This document shows positions 17,726 through 26,223 of a DNA stretch of 64,000 nt, in pieces. The notes under the pieces were generated by a model. The model saw only the letters and a list, made by a program, of their open reading frames with translations. It was not told the origin of the DNA and did not search any database. Every line of letters begins with the position of its first letter. Position 1 is the stretch's first letter. The stretch lies in NCBI GenBank assembly GCA_028280615.1, contig JANQLK010000052.1:62001-126000 (forward strand), given 5' to 3'. The DNA is from Woeseiaceae bacterium. Lineage in GTDB: Bacteria > Pseudomonadota > Gammaproteobacteria > Steroidobacterales > Woeseiaceae. Made by a program: the position numbers and the translations under genes.

Positions 17726-18371
17726 TCCCGACAGTCGGTCCACCTCGATCACGCACCGGCGGCTACGTGAGCTTCTGCCGTGGTTCGTCAACGAAACGCT
17801 GAGCGACACGGAGCGGCAGAGAGTTGCCCGTCATTTACATGACTGCGAGGTTTGCCGCGGTGACGTAGAGATCCTGGCCGCGGCGAAGCGGGCGGTTGTT
17901 GCCGGCGGCGTCGAGCCGATCGTTCCGCCGGCCGATCCGGATGCGCTCTTGAGCGGCGCGGCGCGCGGGTCTCCGGAGACCAGGCGACGCGGACTTCCGG
18001 CGCCGGCGATGGCCGCCGCCGCGATAGCCGCCGTCGCCATTATCGTCTTCGCGCTGAGCGCGGACCGGATTTCCACGGCTCCGGACAACCGCCAGTTCGA
18101 AACGGCGACCTCCGCGGAGGCGGCAACGGAGGCCGGCTACATGCTGAGAGTCGAATTCTCGGACGCCGTACCCGACGCCGTGCGCGATGCGACGATTGCA
18201 ACGATCGAAGACGTCGGCGGCTGGTCGGTTGACGAGTCGAGGGCTTACGTCGTCAGGCTCGAGATTGCCGAAGCGACGCTTGCGACCCTCGAAGGCATCG
18301 AAAGCGAGGTGGCTGCGTTGCCCGGCGTCGAGTCGGCGAGCTTCGTCGCCATCCAGATACCGGTGCGGTGA
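17718..18371 (+). CDS. membrane-anchored anti-sigma factor with ZAS zinc motif
   Basis: A 217-residue protein. The N-terminal domain has the zinc-associated anti-sigma pattern (LPWFVNETLSDTERQRVARH, then the H-x3-C-x2-C motif HLHDCEVC). One transmembrane helix follows (about residues 95-115, AMAAAAIAAVAIIVFAL), then a periplasmic domain of about 100 residues (VEFSDAVPDAVRDATIATIE onward) that resembles a small inhibitor/propeptide-like ferredoxin fold. It should hold the ECF sigma factor at the membrane until the periplasmic part is altered. Its gene overlaps sigF-type upstream coding sequence and precedes the protease by four bases, so the protease is either a target or part of the release mechanism. 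Confidence 0.85.
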   Translation: MNNPDSRSTSITHRRLRELLPWFVNETLSDTERQRVARHLHDCEVCRGDVEILAAAKRAVVAGGVEPIVPPADPDALLSGAARGSPETRRRGLPAPAMAAAAIAAVAIIVFALSADRISTAPDNRQFETATSAEAATEAGYMLRVEFSDAVPDAVRDATIATIEDVGGWSVDESRAYVVRLEIAEATLATLEGIESEVAALPGVESASFVAIQIPVR

Positions 18372-18375
18372 CGAC

Positions 18376-19629
18376 ATGATCGGGTATCTCCGGCTGTCGC
18401 CGATCCTCATGCTGTCGGCATTGCTTGCAACGACGCCTGCCGCTCAAGGTGCAACGGACCGCGACATTCTCGTGACCTTCGACAACCTCGGCGTCCGTGC
18501 AGTGGCTGGGCGCCCCGGCGCTTCTTACGGCCAGCGCAAACGGTACACGATTGCACGGCGGGTCCGGCACGATGCGACGGCGGTGGCCAGACGCTACGAG
18601 CTCCTGGAGGTCGACCATTGGCCCATTCGATCACTGGCGGTCTACTGCTTCGTCTTCCGCGTGGCCGAAGGTGCCGACCGGGCCGCCGTCATCGACGAGC
18701 TCGCCAAGGACTCGCGGATCGAATCCGTCCAGGCGCTGCAGACGTTCGAAACCAGCATCGTCGGCGGGACGGACTACAACGACACCTACCGGCGTCTGCA
18801 GCACGGCCTCGATGCGCTGAACGTCGCCGCGGCGCATCGTGCATCGACCGGAAAGGGCGTCCGCATCGCAATCGTCGACAGCAGCGTCGACACGTCGCAC
18901 GAGGATCTCGAAGGCCGGGTCCGGCGCAGCCGCTCGTTCCACGCCGACGGCGTGAGACCCAACAGCGAACACGGCACCGCCGTTGCCAGCGTGATCGGCG
19001 CCCGATCCAACAACGCCAAGGGCATCGTCGGCGTTGCCCCGGATGCATCGCTGGAGGTGTTCGTTTCCTGCTGGGACGGTGGCCGGGGCCGCGCCGCGGT
19101 ATGCGACAGCTTCTCTCTGTCGAAGGCGCTCGATGCGATGCTCGACGACCCGCCGGACATCCTGAACCTGAGTCTTCGCGGACCGCGCGATCCGCTCCTC
19201 GAGCGATTGCTGCACAAAGCGGCCGAGGCCGGCGTGCTGATCGTTGGCGCGGGAGCCCCCGATGTCAGGAATCCCGGCGTTTTTCCGTCCGGCGTCGAGA
19301 ATGTGCTGGGTGTCGAGAGCAGTCCGGCCGCGTCGGAAAACGTGCCGCGAAACGAGCCCGAACTCCTGTTCGCACCGGGCAATCAAATCCTCGTGGCTTT
19401 GCCTGCGGACCAGTACGACTTCAGATCCGGCAGCTCGCTGGCTGCGGCGCACGTCACCGGCGTCGTCGCACTGCTGCTTGCCGTCGACCGGGACCTCGGT
19501 GCCTCGGCCATCTATGAAAGTCTGCTCGCGTCTCAACGATCCAGCCACGGCGAATTGTCGATCGACGCGTGCCGGGCGCTGGACCATGCCACCGGCTCGC
19601 TCGCTTGTCGGAGCGCAACGCGACCATGA
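18376..19629 (+). CDS. S8 (subtilisin-like) serine protease, exported
   Basis: 417 residues from the ATG at 18376, four bases after the anti-sigma stop. A signal peptide (MIGYLRLSPILMLSALLATT to AQGA) is followed by a propeptide-like region (about 25-135). The catalytic triad is visible: D168 (IAIVDSSVDTSHEDL), H199 (EHGTAVASVIG) and S354 (GSSLAAAHVTG, the usual GTSMAAPH region). The spacing fits a small S8 domain. Two Cys pairs are possible (VSCWDGG with AVCDSF; DACRAL with SLACRS). Genetic coupling to sigma and anti-sigma suggests a regulated protease or a pseudo-regulatory element that cleaves or senses envelope proteins. The TorF-type porin gene converges from 18 bp downstream. Confidence 0.9.
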   Translation: MIGYLRLSPILMLSALLATTPAAQGATDRDILVTFDNLGVRAVAGRPGASYGQRKRYTIARRVRHDATAVARRYELLEVDHWPIRSLAVYCFVFRVAEGADRAAVIDELAKDSRIESVQALQTFETSIVGGTDYNDTYRRLQHGLDALNVAAAHRASTGKGVRIAIVDSSVDTSHEDLEGRVRRSRSFHADGVRPNSEHGTAVASVIGARSNNAKGIVGVAPDASLEVFVSCWDGGRGRAAVCDSFSLSKALDAMLDDPPDILNLSLRGPRDPLLERLLHKAAEAGVLIVGAGAPDVRNPGVFPSGVENVLGVESSPAASENVPRNEPELLFAPGNQILVALPADQYDFRSGSSLAAAHVTGVVALLLAVDRDLGASAIYESLLASQRSSHGELSIDACRALDHATGSLACRSATRP

Positions 19630-19647
19630 TTGTTTTTGCGACCGCTG

Positions 19648-20352
19648 CTAGAACGAAAAGGGCACCTGCACGGTCAGAACGATGCGACGTTTCGCGCGCT
19701 CCCGGGTGCTGATCATGGGGACGCTTCGATTCGTGTCATGGAAGCGCAGGTCGATATCGGCCCAGCGGAAGAAGCGCGTGATTCCGACCTGCCAGTACGA
19801 ATACGCGCGGCCGTCCAGATTCGTGGAGTCGAAGTAGCCGGCACCCGCACCGGCCGACCATCGGCCGTTCAGCGGCCAGTCGGCGTACAGCTCGACGATT
19901 TGCGCCGACCGGCCGCTGCCGAAGAGATCTGGCGTGTAGGTGAACTCGAACCAGAGCCGGTCATCGTAGTTCGTAACGATCGAATACTCTTCGTAATCGT
20001 AGTCGAACGAACCGGACTGGCCGGGATACGTATACAGCACGGCAAGCGCCGTCAGTTCCGTTTTCTCGCCGGCCGCGAGCGAGTAGCCCGCGTAGTAGTC
20101 CAGTTCCAAATCCCGCTCGTGGCCGGGCGCGGGCGCGATATCCATCGTCGAACCCCATGCGCCGGCGAAGGCGCCGTTCGAGAAGCGAACGTCGCCACCG
20201 AACTGGAGCGCCCCGTGCCCGTCGCTTTGAGAGACGCCGCGACGCACGAAATCCGACGTCAGCGTCGCGTAAGCGGTAACGTCTGCGGCCTGCGACGCGC
20301 CGCAGGCGCAAACGGCCAGCGCGGCCAGCAGCGGCGCGGACACCCTGGACAT
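19648..20352 (-). CDS. TorF-family putative porin
   Basis: 234 residues from the ATG at 20350-20352, which begins a clean signal peptide (MSRVSAPLLAALAVCACGAS to QAADV). An in-frame ATG 25 codons upstream (20427) would place an Arg-rich tail before it and is less likely. The mature protein begins V-T-A-Y-A-T-L-T-S-D-F-V-R-R-G-V-S-Q-S, the N-terminal signature of the TIGR02001/PF09694 putative porins, and ends in VQVPFSF, a typical C-terminal barrel strand. Twelve or so amphipathic strands are suggested. Members are small outer-membrane channels of unknown substrate. It is an isolated gene converging on the protease gene and divergent from the hydrolase at 20488. Confidence 0.85.
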   Translation of the reverse strand: MSRVSAPLLAALAVCACGASQAADVTAYATLTSDFVRRGVSQSDGHGALQFGGDVRFSNGAFAGAWGSTMDIAPAPGHERDLELDYYAGYSLAAGEKTELTALAVLYTYPGQSGSFDYDYEEYSIVTNYDDRLWFEFTYTPDLFGSGRSAQIVELYADWPLNGRWSAGAGAGYFDSTNLDGRAYSYWQVGITRFFRWADIDLRFHDTNRSVPMISTRERAKRRIVLTVQVPFSF

Positions 20353-20487
20353 TCGAAAACGGGACAGCACACTAGGAAGACCCCGCGCGGACGGGCGAGT
20401 TCCGCGCGCTAGCCGTGTAACCTCCATTGGCCATTCGCCCTACAAACGAGCTGCGAAGGGGCGAATCCCGAAGAACGGAGCGGTGTC

Positions 20488-21402
20488 ATGACGATTCACA
20501 AATCTATTCTGGCGGTATCGGTGCTTGTTCTTGCTGCTGCCAGCGCCAGGACCTACGGCCAGTCAGACCCGATCGAGGAATCGGCCGGCGTGGTTCTCGA
20601 GGCGGTTGGATCGAGAGGCTGGTATACAACCGTGGGACCGTACGCGGAGTTTGACCCCGGGAACGAACATGTCGAGGTTTGGACGCCGAGCGAGTCGCCG
20701 AACGCGCCTGTCGTCGTTTATGCGCATGGCGGCGCCGGGTATCGCGAGGACGATCGTGCTCGAGTCGAGATGTTCCGTCGAAACGGGTTCGCCACCATTT
20801 CGTTCGACGCCTACGAGATGAACGGTCTGGACGACTGGCAGTTCGTTAGCCGCAGAGTCACGAACAACGGCAAGCAAACTATGATCTGGAACGTCTTCAA
20901 AGGCGCCGTTGACTACGCTGCAACGAACAATGATTGGGATAATCGAAATATCGTCCTGTACGGGGGTTCGAACGGCGGCCGGGTAGTGCTGTTCGCGGGG
21001 TCCGAGATCGCGAACGATCGCGTCAGAGCGATCGTCTCGGAAGCGCCGGCCGCCACGGGGTTCACGCTGGGAGACTATGATATTCCCACCGTCATTCCGT
21101 TCGGCAAGCTGGACACCTGGGCAGGGCGATCCGAAACCGACTACGTCTGGACGAGAACCTACCCGAATTCGCCCGTGTCGATCGAAGACTGGGTGACGTC
21201 GCGTCAGGCGTCCGGCCGGCCGGTTGATTTCATCTTCTACGAGAACGCCGGGCACCTGCTGTTTGAGGGTCCCCTCGAGGAAGTCAGCGTGCGCAGAGGC
21301 GACGCGATTGCATTTACCGCGTATCGAGGGGCGGGCGAAGGCGTACTCGAACAGTATGAGCGCGATGTTATTTCGTTCGTGAACGGCAACCTGGTGAAAT
21401 AA
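20488..21402 (+). CDS. exported alpha/beta hydrolase (dienelactone hydrolase-like fold)
   Basis: A 304-residue protein. A signal peptide (MTIHKSILAVSVLVLAAASA) is followed by an alpha/beta hydrolase domain. V-V-V-Y-A-H-G-G-A-G forms the oxyanion-hole strand, G-G-S-N-G-G is the nucleophile elbow, D in GKLDTWAG is the probable acid, and H in ENAGHLLFEG the catalytic His. The order and spacing fit the family. It is probably a periplasmic or secreted esterase or related hydrolase with unknown substrate. It is not in an obvious operon: the upstream porin gene is divergent and the beta-helix gene begins 174 bp downstream. The DNA is slightly less G+C rich than its neighbours. Confidence 0.8.
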   Translation: MTIHKSILAVSVLVLAAASARTYGQSDPIEESAGVVLEAVGSRGWYTTVGPYAEFDPGNEHVEVWTPSESPNAPVVVYAHGGAGYREDDRARVEMFRRNGFATISFDAYEMNGLDDWQFVSRRVTNNGKQTMIWNVFKGAVDYAATNNDWDNRNIVLYGGSNGGRVVLFAGSEIANDRVRAIVSEAPAATGFTLGDYDIPTVIPFGKLDTWAGRSETDYVWTRTYPNSPVSIEDWVTSRQASGRPVDFIFYENAGHLLFEGPLEEVSVRRGDAIAFTAYRGAGEGVLEQYERDVISFVNGNLVK

Positions 21403-21576
21403 GGCGCCGGGAATCCGCGCGCCGCTCGCCGGACACGCCAGTGAACATAATCGGTCTTTTGAAGTCCGGGCCGGGTGCGATCGACCGGCATTCTGCCGGC
21501 GAGAGTGACGCAGGTCTCATTCCCGCGCGGCGGGCGAGGTAGACTCATCTTTTCGCGCTCGGGGAAACAGAACCCG

Positions 21577-22896
21577 ATGAGACCGCATCGCATCCTTCCC
21601 GGTGCCGCCCTCGCGGCACTGTGGTTCGCCGGCAACCTGCCGGCGGCCGAAATCGGCCCCGGCGGCGACCTCGAGGCCGCCGTCGCGGCGCTCGCCCCGG
21701 GTGAAGAACTCGTGCTGCAGGGCGGTGCCTACGAATTCAACGAGAACATAACGCTGACCGCAAACGGCACGGCCGGCCAGCCCGTCGTCATCCGGGCGAA
21801 ACCGGGCGAGCGGCCCGTCATCTCGCAGGCCACGACCGCCCACAACGTGGTCGAGATTCGCTCGTCGTCTTACCTGGAGCTTCGGAACCTGGTTTTTACC
21901 GGCGGTTCGCACGGCATTCGCCTGATCGACTCGGATTTCGTCACGATCGAGGGCTGCGAAATCTTCGAGACCGGCGACGTCGCGATCTCGGCAAACTCGG
22001 GCGGCACGTATGAAGGCCTGACGCTCAGGCGAAACCACATTCACCATACCAACGGCACGGGTGAGGGCATGTACCTCGGCTGCAACAACGATGCCTGCCG
22101 GGTCGCGAACAGCCTCGTCGAGGGCAACTACATCCATCACACCAACCGGCCGAGCGTGCTGCAGGGCGACGGTATCGAGCTCAAGGAAGGCAGCTACGGT
22201 AACGTGATCCGGGATAACGTCATCCACGACACGAAGTACCCGGGCATCATTCTGTACAGCACGGCCGGCAACGGTCCGCCGAACACCGTCGAGGGCAACG
22301 TCGTCTGGAACGTCTCCGACAACACGATGCAAATCGCCGCGGACGCGATCCTGCACAACAACCTCGTCCTCGGCAACGTCGCGTTTCAGGCGCACCAGTC
22401 CGGCTCGCCGGCGAACATCGAGTTTGTCCACAATACCGTGATCAATGCCGCGTCGGCGATCCAGGTTCGCAACGTTTCCGGGCCCGTACTGATTGCGAAC
22501 AACGCCGTGTATTCGCAGGCGACGGCGATTCGCCTGATCAGCGGCGATGTGGGGCAGGTCCTGCTGTCGGGAAACGTCGGCACTGGCGGCGTCTCAGGCG
22601 GCGGCGCCGGATTCAGCAACGGCGGCGGCATTGACGTCGACTTCGTCGCGGCCGACTACTCGGGCGAGCCGCCGGTCGATGCGTATCCGGCGGCCGGCAG
22701 CGCGCTCGCGGGCGCCGCGGACCCGGCGCGCGTCACCGGATCGGACTTCAACGGCACGGACCGACAGGGTGTCGCGGACGCCGGCGCCTACCGGGCCGGC
22801 GAGGCCCGGAATCCGGGATGGACGGTGCGCGCCGGATTCAAGCCGATCGGATCGATTACCAGGCCGCGGCCCCCGGAAGACCTGGTTGCCGAATGA
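21577..22896 (+). CDS. secreted right-handed parallel beta-helix protein
   Basis: 439 residues from the ATG at 21577, giving the signal peptide MRPHRILPGAALAALWFAGN to PAAEI. The mature protein has the PbH1/NosD-like rhythm: V-V-I-R-A-K-P-G-E-R-P-V-I near the start, then successive turns with Y-L-E-L-R-N-L, F-V-T-I-E-G-C, L-R-R-N-H-I-H-H-T-N, V-E-G-N-Y-I-H-H-T-N and V-I-R-D-N-V-I-H-D. This is the fold of polysaccharide lyases and related enzymes. Conserved Asn ladders and an His-rich face are present, but a defined lyase active site is not. A C-terminal segment D-R-Q-G-V-A-D-A-G-A-Y is common in such secreted proteins. Polysaccharide or glycan binding or cleavage is inferred. Confidence 0.8.
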   Translation: MRPHRILPGAALAALWFAGNLPAAEIGPGGDLEAAVAALAPGEELVLQGGAYEFNENITLTANGTAGQPVVIRAKPGERPVISQATTAHNVVEIRSSSYLELRNLVFTGGSHGIRLIDSDFVTIEGCEIFETGDVAISANSGGTYEGLTLRRNHIHHTNGTGEGMYLGCNNDACRVANSLVEGNYIHHTNRPSVLQGDGIELKEGSYGNVIRDNVIHDTKYPGIILYSTAGNGPPNTVEGNVVWNVSDNTMQIAADAILHNNLVLGNVAFQAHQSGSPANIEFVHNTVINAASAIQVRNVSGPVLIANNAVYSQATAIRLISGDVGQVLLSGNVGTGGVSGGGAGFSNGGGIDVDFVAADYSGEPPVDAYPAAGSALAGAADPARVTGSDFNGTDRQGVADAGAYRAGEARNPGWTVRAGFKPIGSITRPRPPEDLVAE

Positions 22897-22926
22897 GCGA
22901 GGCCGCGCGGAGGCGCTCGGTCGACC

Positions 22927-24387
22927 TCATACAGCGGCGTCGGCCGCCGCGGTGCCGAATCGCCGTGCCTTCTGGCCGGACATGTCCACCTCGACCCGGT
23001 TGCGGCCGTTCTGCTTCGCCTGGTAGAGCATTTCGTCGGCCCTCGCCAGCAGCTCATCCAGCGATTCATCGCTGGCCGAGCCGAAGGCCACGCCAAAGCT
23101 CGCGGTGACCGACAGGCTGGCTTCGCGCGTTTCGATCGTCCTGTTTTCGAGATCCTGGCGGGCTCGCTCCGCGATGCCCGTGCCCAGATCGATCGAGGTG
23201 GCGGGAATGATCATTACGAACTCTTCCCCGCCCCATCGGCTGACGATGTCCTCGTCGCGCAGTTCCTGACGGAGCGTGTTGGCGGCCGCCCTGAGCACCC
23301 GATCGCCGGCGTCGTGACCATGCGTGTCGTTGATCGACTTGAAGTAATCCAGATCGATGATGATCGCGCAGAGCTCGACGCCCGCGCGCCGGAGTTCTTC
23401 GAAGCGACGCTGTACGAAGCTCCGGTTCGGCAGGCCCGTCAGCGCGTCCAGTTCCGTCTTCCGCTCGATGTTGTTCTTGTACAGGATCAGCAGGAGCAGG
23501 AACGACCCCGCCAGCAGCAAGACGACAAACGCCGTGGCGAGGGAGTTGCTCACGAAGGCGTTCGTTACCTGCGCCTGCCTCGCTTCGAGCGGTACGAGCA
23601 ACAGCAGGCGCCACCCGAGTTCCTCGATAGCGAACTCCGAAACCAGAAAATCCTCGTCCTCCACCCGGATGATCTCGCTGTCGTAGCTTTGTTGCGACGT
23701 ACCGACGTTCGGGAACCACGCAGTGGATTCGAGCGTCGGGATATACGCATCCGTCACGACCAGTTCGGGCAGCGAGGACAGAATGATCTCGTTCCGATCG
23801 TTGACGAACAGGAAATCGTAGTTGTAACGCGACTTGTAGGCGTTGAACGTATTCAGAAATCGCTGAACCGGTTTGCCAACCCCAACGTAGCCCAGGAATT
23901 CCCGGTCCGGACCGTATATCTTCACGTCGAAGAACAGGTGAACGTCGCCGACCTGGCCTAAGTCCGCCATGAAATCCTTGCCGCTCTCCTTGGCCTGGAA
24001 ATACCACGCCACATCGCCTTCGATGAGGTCCAGCGTCGATCCGTCCGAGAAATACTGCTTTTGTGACTGTTCGCTGGCCACGAAGAACACCAGCCCGAGG
24101 TCCTGTTGCATTTTCTGAAGACGCTCGAGCAGCGCCGACTCGTCGATTTCGCTGGAATCCATCGCGGTCGTGAATTTGATCGAGCTCGCGAAGGTCTCCG
24201 CGATGTAGAGAGGGCGCAGAAGCTCATCGCCGACGAGCTCGAAGACCGGGGACACCGCCTGCTGCTGCACCCGGCTCTGTTCGGCGACGATGTTACCGAT
24301 GGCCTTGTAGGTCGCGTAGAAGGACGCCACGCCGAGCGCCAGTGCCAGTACGATGGCGAGTCGCTGATTGAACAACGAAAATTTCAA
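22927..24387 (-). CDS. membrane diguanylate cyclase with periplasmic sensor domain
   Basis: A 486-residue protein. Two transmembrane helices (about residues 9-31 and 283-305) flank a periplasmic sensor of about 250 residues with a dCACHE-like pattern (FFDVKIYGPDREFLGYVGVG, YDFLFVNDRNEIILSS). The cytoplasmic GGDEF domain begins at TELDALTGLPNRSFVQRRFE and has an intact active site, GGEEF. The product-inhibition I-site RxxD is present as RDED five residues before it. The protein should make cyclic di-GMP from GTP in response to an extracellular ligand and be feedback-inhibited. It has no EAL domain. It converges on the beta-helix gene with 30 bp between. The ligand is unknown. Confidence 0.92.
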   Translation of the reverse strand: MKFSLFNQRLAIVLALALGVASFYATYKAIGNIVAEQSRVQQQAVSPVFELVGDELLRPLYIAETFASSIKFTTAMDSSEIDESALLERLQKMQQDLGLVFFVASEQSQKQYFSDGSTLDLIEGDVAWYFQAKESGKDFMADLGQVGDVHLFFDVKIYGPDREFLGYVGVGKPVQRFLNTFNAYKSRYNYDFLFVNDRNEIILSSLPELVVTDAYIPTLESTAWFPNVGTSQQSYDSEIIRVEDEDFLVSEFAIEELGWRLLLLVPLEARQAQVTNAFVSNSLATAFVVLLLAGSFLLLLILYKNNIERKTELDALTGLPNRSFVQRRFEELRRAGVELCAIIIDLDYFKSINDTHGHDAGDRVLRAAANTLRQELRDEDIVSRWGGEEFVMIIPATSIDLGTGIAERARQDLENRTIETREASLSVTASFGVAFGSASDESLDELLARADEMLYQAKQNGRNRVEVDMSGQKARRFGTAAADAAV

Positions 24388-24558
24388 TTCAATATTCCCG
24401 GTCGCGAAGCTGTGAGCGGCAATTGTATGTCGCGCAGTATCTTTGCCAGTCGCTCAGGTTTTTCTGCATCTGAACGCCGCGAGCACGCTGCGGAAGAACT
24501 GCCTGACTATTCTACGCCGGACAGTTGGCGCGGGCATGAACGCACCGCACGCTATTGA

Positions 24559-25317
24559 CTATCGAGACTCCGCGGCCACGAGCGCCGCGCCGACGATGCC
24601 GGCGTCGTTCAGGAAGTTTGCCACGTGAACGGGAATCGTCACGGTCACTTCATCGCTGAACTTGTGAAATCGCTTGCTTGCACCGCCACCCAGGACGAAG
24701 TGGTCGGGCGTGCACACGCGCGCGGCCCTTTTCAGGAAGTAGTCGAAACGCTGGCCCCATTCCGGCCAGCTCAAATCGTCCCGTTTGCGCGCGTTGCCGC
24801 TGGCATAGCGCTCGATGGGCTCGCCGTCGAAGCCCGGCATATGGCCGAGCTCCAGATTCGGAATCAGCGTGCCGTTGCGGAACATGCCACTGCCGATGCC
24901 GGTGCCGATCGTAATCGTGATTACGGTGCCGTCGAGATCACGGCCCGCACCGAGGCGCATCTCGGCTATACCTGCGGCGTCGGCGTCGTTGACGACGTCG
25001 AAGGGCAGACCGGTCGCGTCTGAGAACGTTTCCTCGACCGATACTCCGATCCAGTGCTCGCCGAGGTTGCTGGCCGAGCGGGCCTCACCGCCGACGACGA
25101 TCGTCGGAAAACAGCAGCCGACCGGACCCGAGTAGTGGAGGTGGGCGACGACCTTGCGTACGGCCTTGCCGAATCTCTCCGGGGTCGCTGGCGCCGGCGT
25201 CGGCACGCGATGCCGCTCGCTCCGCAGCTCGCCGGAGGCGATGTCCACGACGGCTGCCTTGATACCGCTGGCGCCGATATCGATTCCTAAGAGCTGATTG
25301 TCGTGCCTGCGGGTCAT
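24559..25317 (-). CDS. ppgK: polyphosphate glucokinase (ROK family)
   Basis: A 252-residue protein, the normal PPGK length. It has the ROK-type ATP/polyphosphate motif LGIDIGASGIKAAVVD near the N-terminus, GPVGCCFPTIV, NDADAAGIAEMRLGAGR (sugar-binding/catalytic Asp), GTGIGSGMF, NLELGHM and FVLGGGASK, in the order known for strictly or preferentially polyphosphate-dependent glucokinases. It phosphorylates glucose to glucose-6-phosphate using polyphosphate, in the cytoplasm. PPGK is best known from Actinobacteria and is scattered elsewhere. The ELGHLEI segment is changed to ELGHMPG, which may affect donor preference. The gene stands alone; about 350 bp upstream are non-coding and hold a hairpin and a palindromic element. 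Confidence 0.85.
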   Translation of the reverse strand: MTRRHDNQLLGIDIGASGIKAAVVDIASGELRSERHRVPTPAPATPERFGKAVRKVVAHLHYSGPVGCCFPTIVVGGEARSASNLGEHWIGVSVEETFSDATGLPFDVVNDADAAGIAEMRLGAGRDLDGTVITITIGTGIGSGMFRNGTLIPNLELGHMPGFDGEPIERYASGNARKRDDLSWPEWGQRFDYFLKRAARVCTPDHFVLGGGASKRFHKFSDEVTVTIPVHVANFLNDAGIVGAALVAAESR

Positions 25318-25433
25318 CGAGCGGTGCGCCGATCGCGGATTTCGTATGGCCTTCCTAGCTTAGCACCGAGCGCCTCTCGATGGTTCGCGGGCGGTCGCCG
25401 CGACGTCCGTCCGGGAAAGGCCGGCCGAAAAAT

Positions 25434-25455
25434 AACCCCGCGAGAGCGGGGTTTT
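25434..25455. terminator. bidirectional Rho-independent terminator-like hairpin
   Basis: AACCCCGC (25434-25441), loop GAGA, GCGGGGTT (25446-25453). On the plus strand TT follows; on the minus strand the stem is followed by ATTTTTC. The minus-strand version is the better terminator and would stop transcripts coming from the gene at 25670-26128 before the polyphosphate glucokinase gene. The 25318-25669 stretch holds only this hairpin and the palindromic element; no coding sequence is seen. Confidence 0.65.
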
Positions 25456-25508
25456 CATGGCCGCGGCGGCAGGCTCGCCGTCGCTGTCTCAGGGTTCTTC
25501 AGGCCGGG

Positions 25509-25673
25509 CTAGTGTCGTGTCCCGCAAATAACGCGCACAACTCGGCGCGTCTTTTCGCTTCTGGCGGCGTTGCGGCTTCTCGCCATAGCCCCGCTATGGC
25601 TCGTCGCCGCGCCTTGCCAGCCACGAAAATCCGCGGCCGACTTATGCGCGTTATTTACGGGGCACGACACTAG
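25509..25673. mobile_element. 165-bp near-palindromic MITE-like element
   Basis: The ends are CTAGTGTCGTG and CACGACACTAG. The terminal 27 bp of each side (25511-25537 and 25645-25671) match as inverted repeats at 25 of 27 positions, and imperfect pairing continues inward to a perfect core, GCCATAGC-CCC-GCTATGGC, at 25582-25600. The whole could fold into one long hairpin. There is no coding capacity. CTAG at both borders could be a target duplication or part of the termini. The right border supplies the TAG stop of the gene on the minus strand. Relatives of the terminal sequence occur elsewhere in the window. Confidence 0.7.
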
Positions 25674-26128
25674 AAATCGAGCGTGATCGCCGGAGCCGGC
25701 ACGTCCAGTTCGATGCGCGGGCGGGTGTCAGGCATTCGCCAGTCGTCCTCGGCTTCCGGATTCGAGGCTTTCGGCGTCGCCTCTGCGGATTCCGTGTACC
25801 GGCCACTTTCGTGGTCGTTCTGCGGACGTTCACCGGCCTCCGGAGCCGAACCGTCGACGTTTGCCACCGCGGCATCCCCGGATTCCGTTGGCTCGACGGG
25901 CAGGTCGAAGACAGCGATCTCGTCGATCTCGATGACCGGCCCCGATTCCGGATTCAGGGTGTCGGCCGACAGCAGGTCGGAGGGAATGACAATGGCGACG
26001 GGCAGGTCGCCGAAGTCCGTGTCGCTTGCTTTGGATTCCACGCCGCGCGGATTGGCATGGGCGCTGAACGCTACGGCCAGCAGCGCGGCCGAGGACAGGA
26101 TCGTGCTCGAGAAACGTCGGGGATTCAT
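25670..26128 (-). CDS. hypothetical exported acidic protein
   Basis: 152 residues from the ATG at 26126-26128, preceded by GAGGAGGT at good spacing. The signal peptide is MNPRRFSSTILSSAALLAVA to SAHAN. The mature protein is very acidic and Pro/Glu/Ser/Asp rich, with no predicted fold visible; a short motif V-I-E-I-D-E-I-A-V-F-D-L-P-V may form a strand. The C-terminus (PAPAITLDF) ends in Phe. The stop codon lies inside the terminal CTAG of the palindromic element, so the element may have fixed or changed the original C-terminus. No family is recognised. A strong dyad region lies upstream in the spacer it shares with the gene at 26433. Confidence 0.65.
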   Translation of the reverse strand: MNPRRFSSTILSSAALLAVAFSAHANPRGVESKASDTDFGDLPVAIVIPSDLLSADTLNPESGPVIEIDEIAVFDLPVEPTESGDAAVANVDGSAPEAGERPQNDHESGRYTESAEATPKASNPEAEDDWRMPDTRPRIELDVPAPAITLDF

Positions 26129-26223
26129 GGGGTACCTCCTCGGGAGGGTCGGGTCAGCCCGCATGGCTGACGATGTCGGTTCGTCTTGAGTCGCCGACAA
26201 TGTCGCATAGAGCTTGGATGCGG

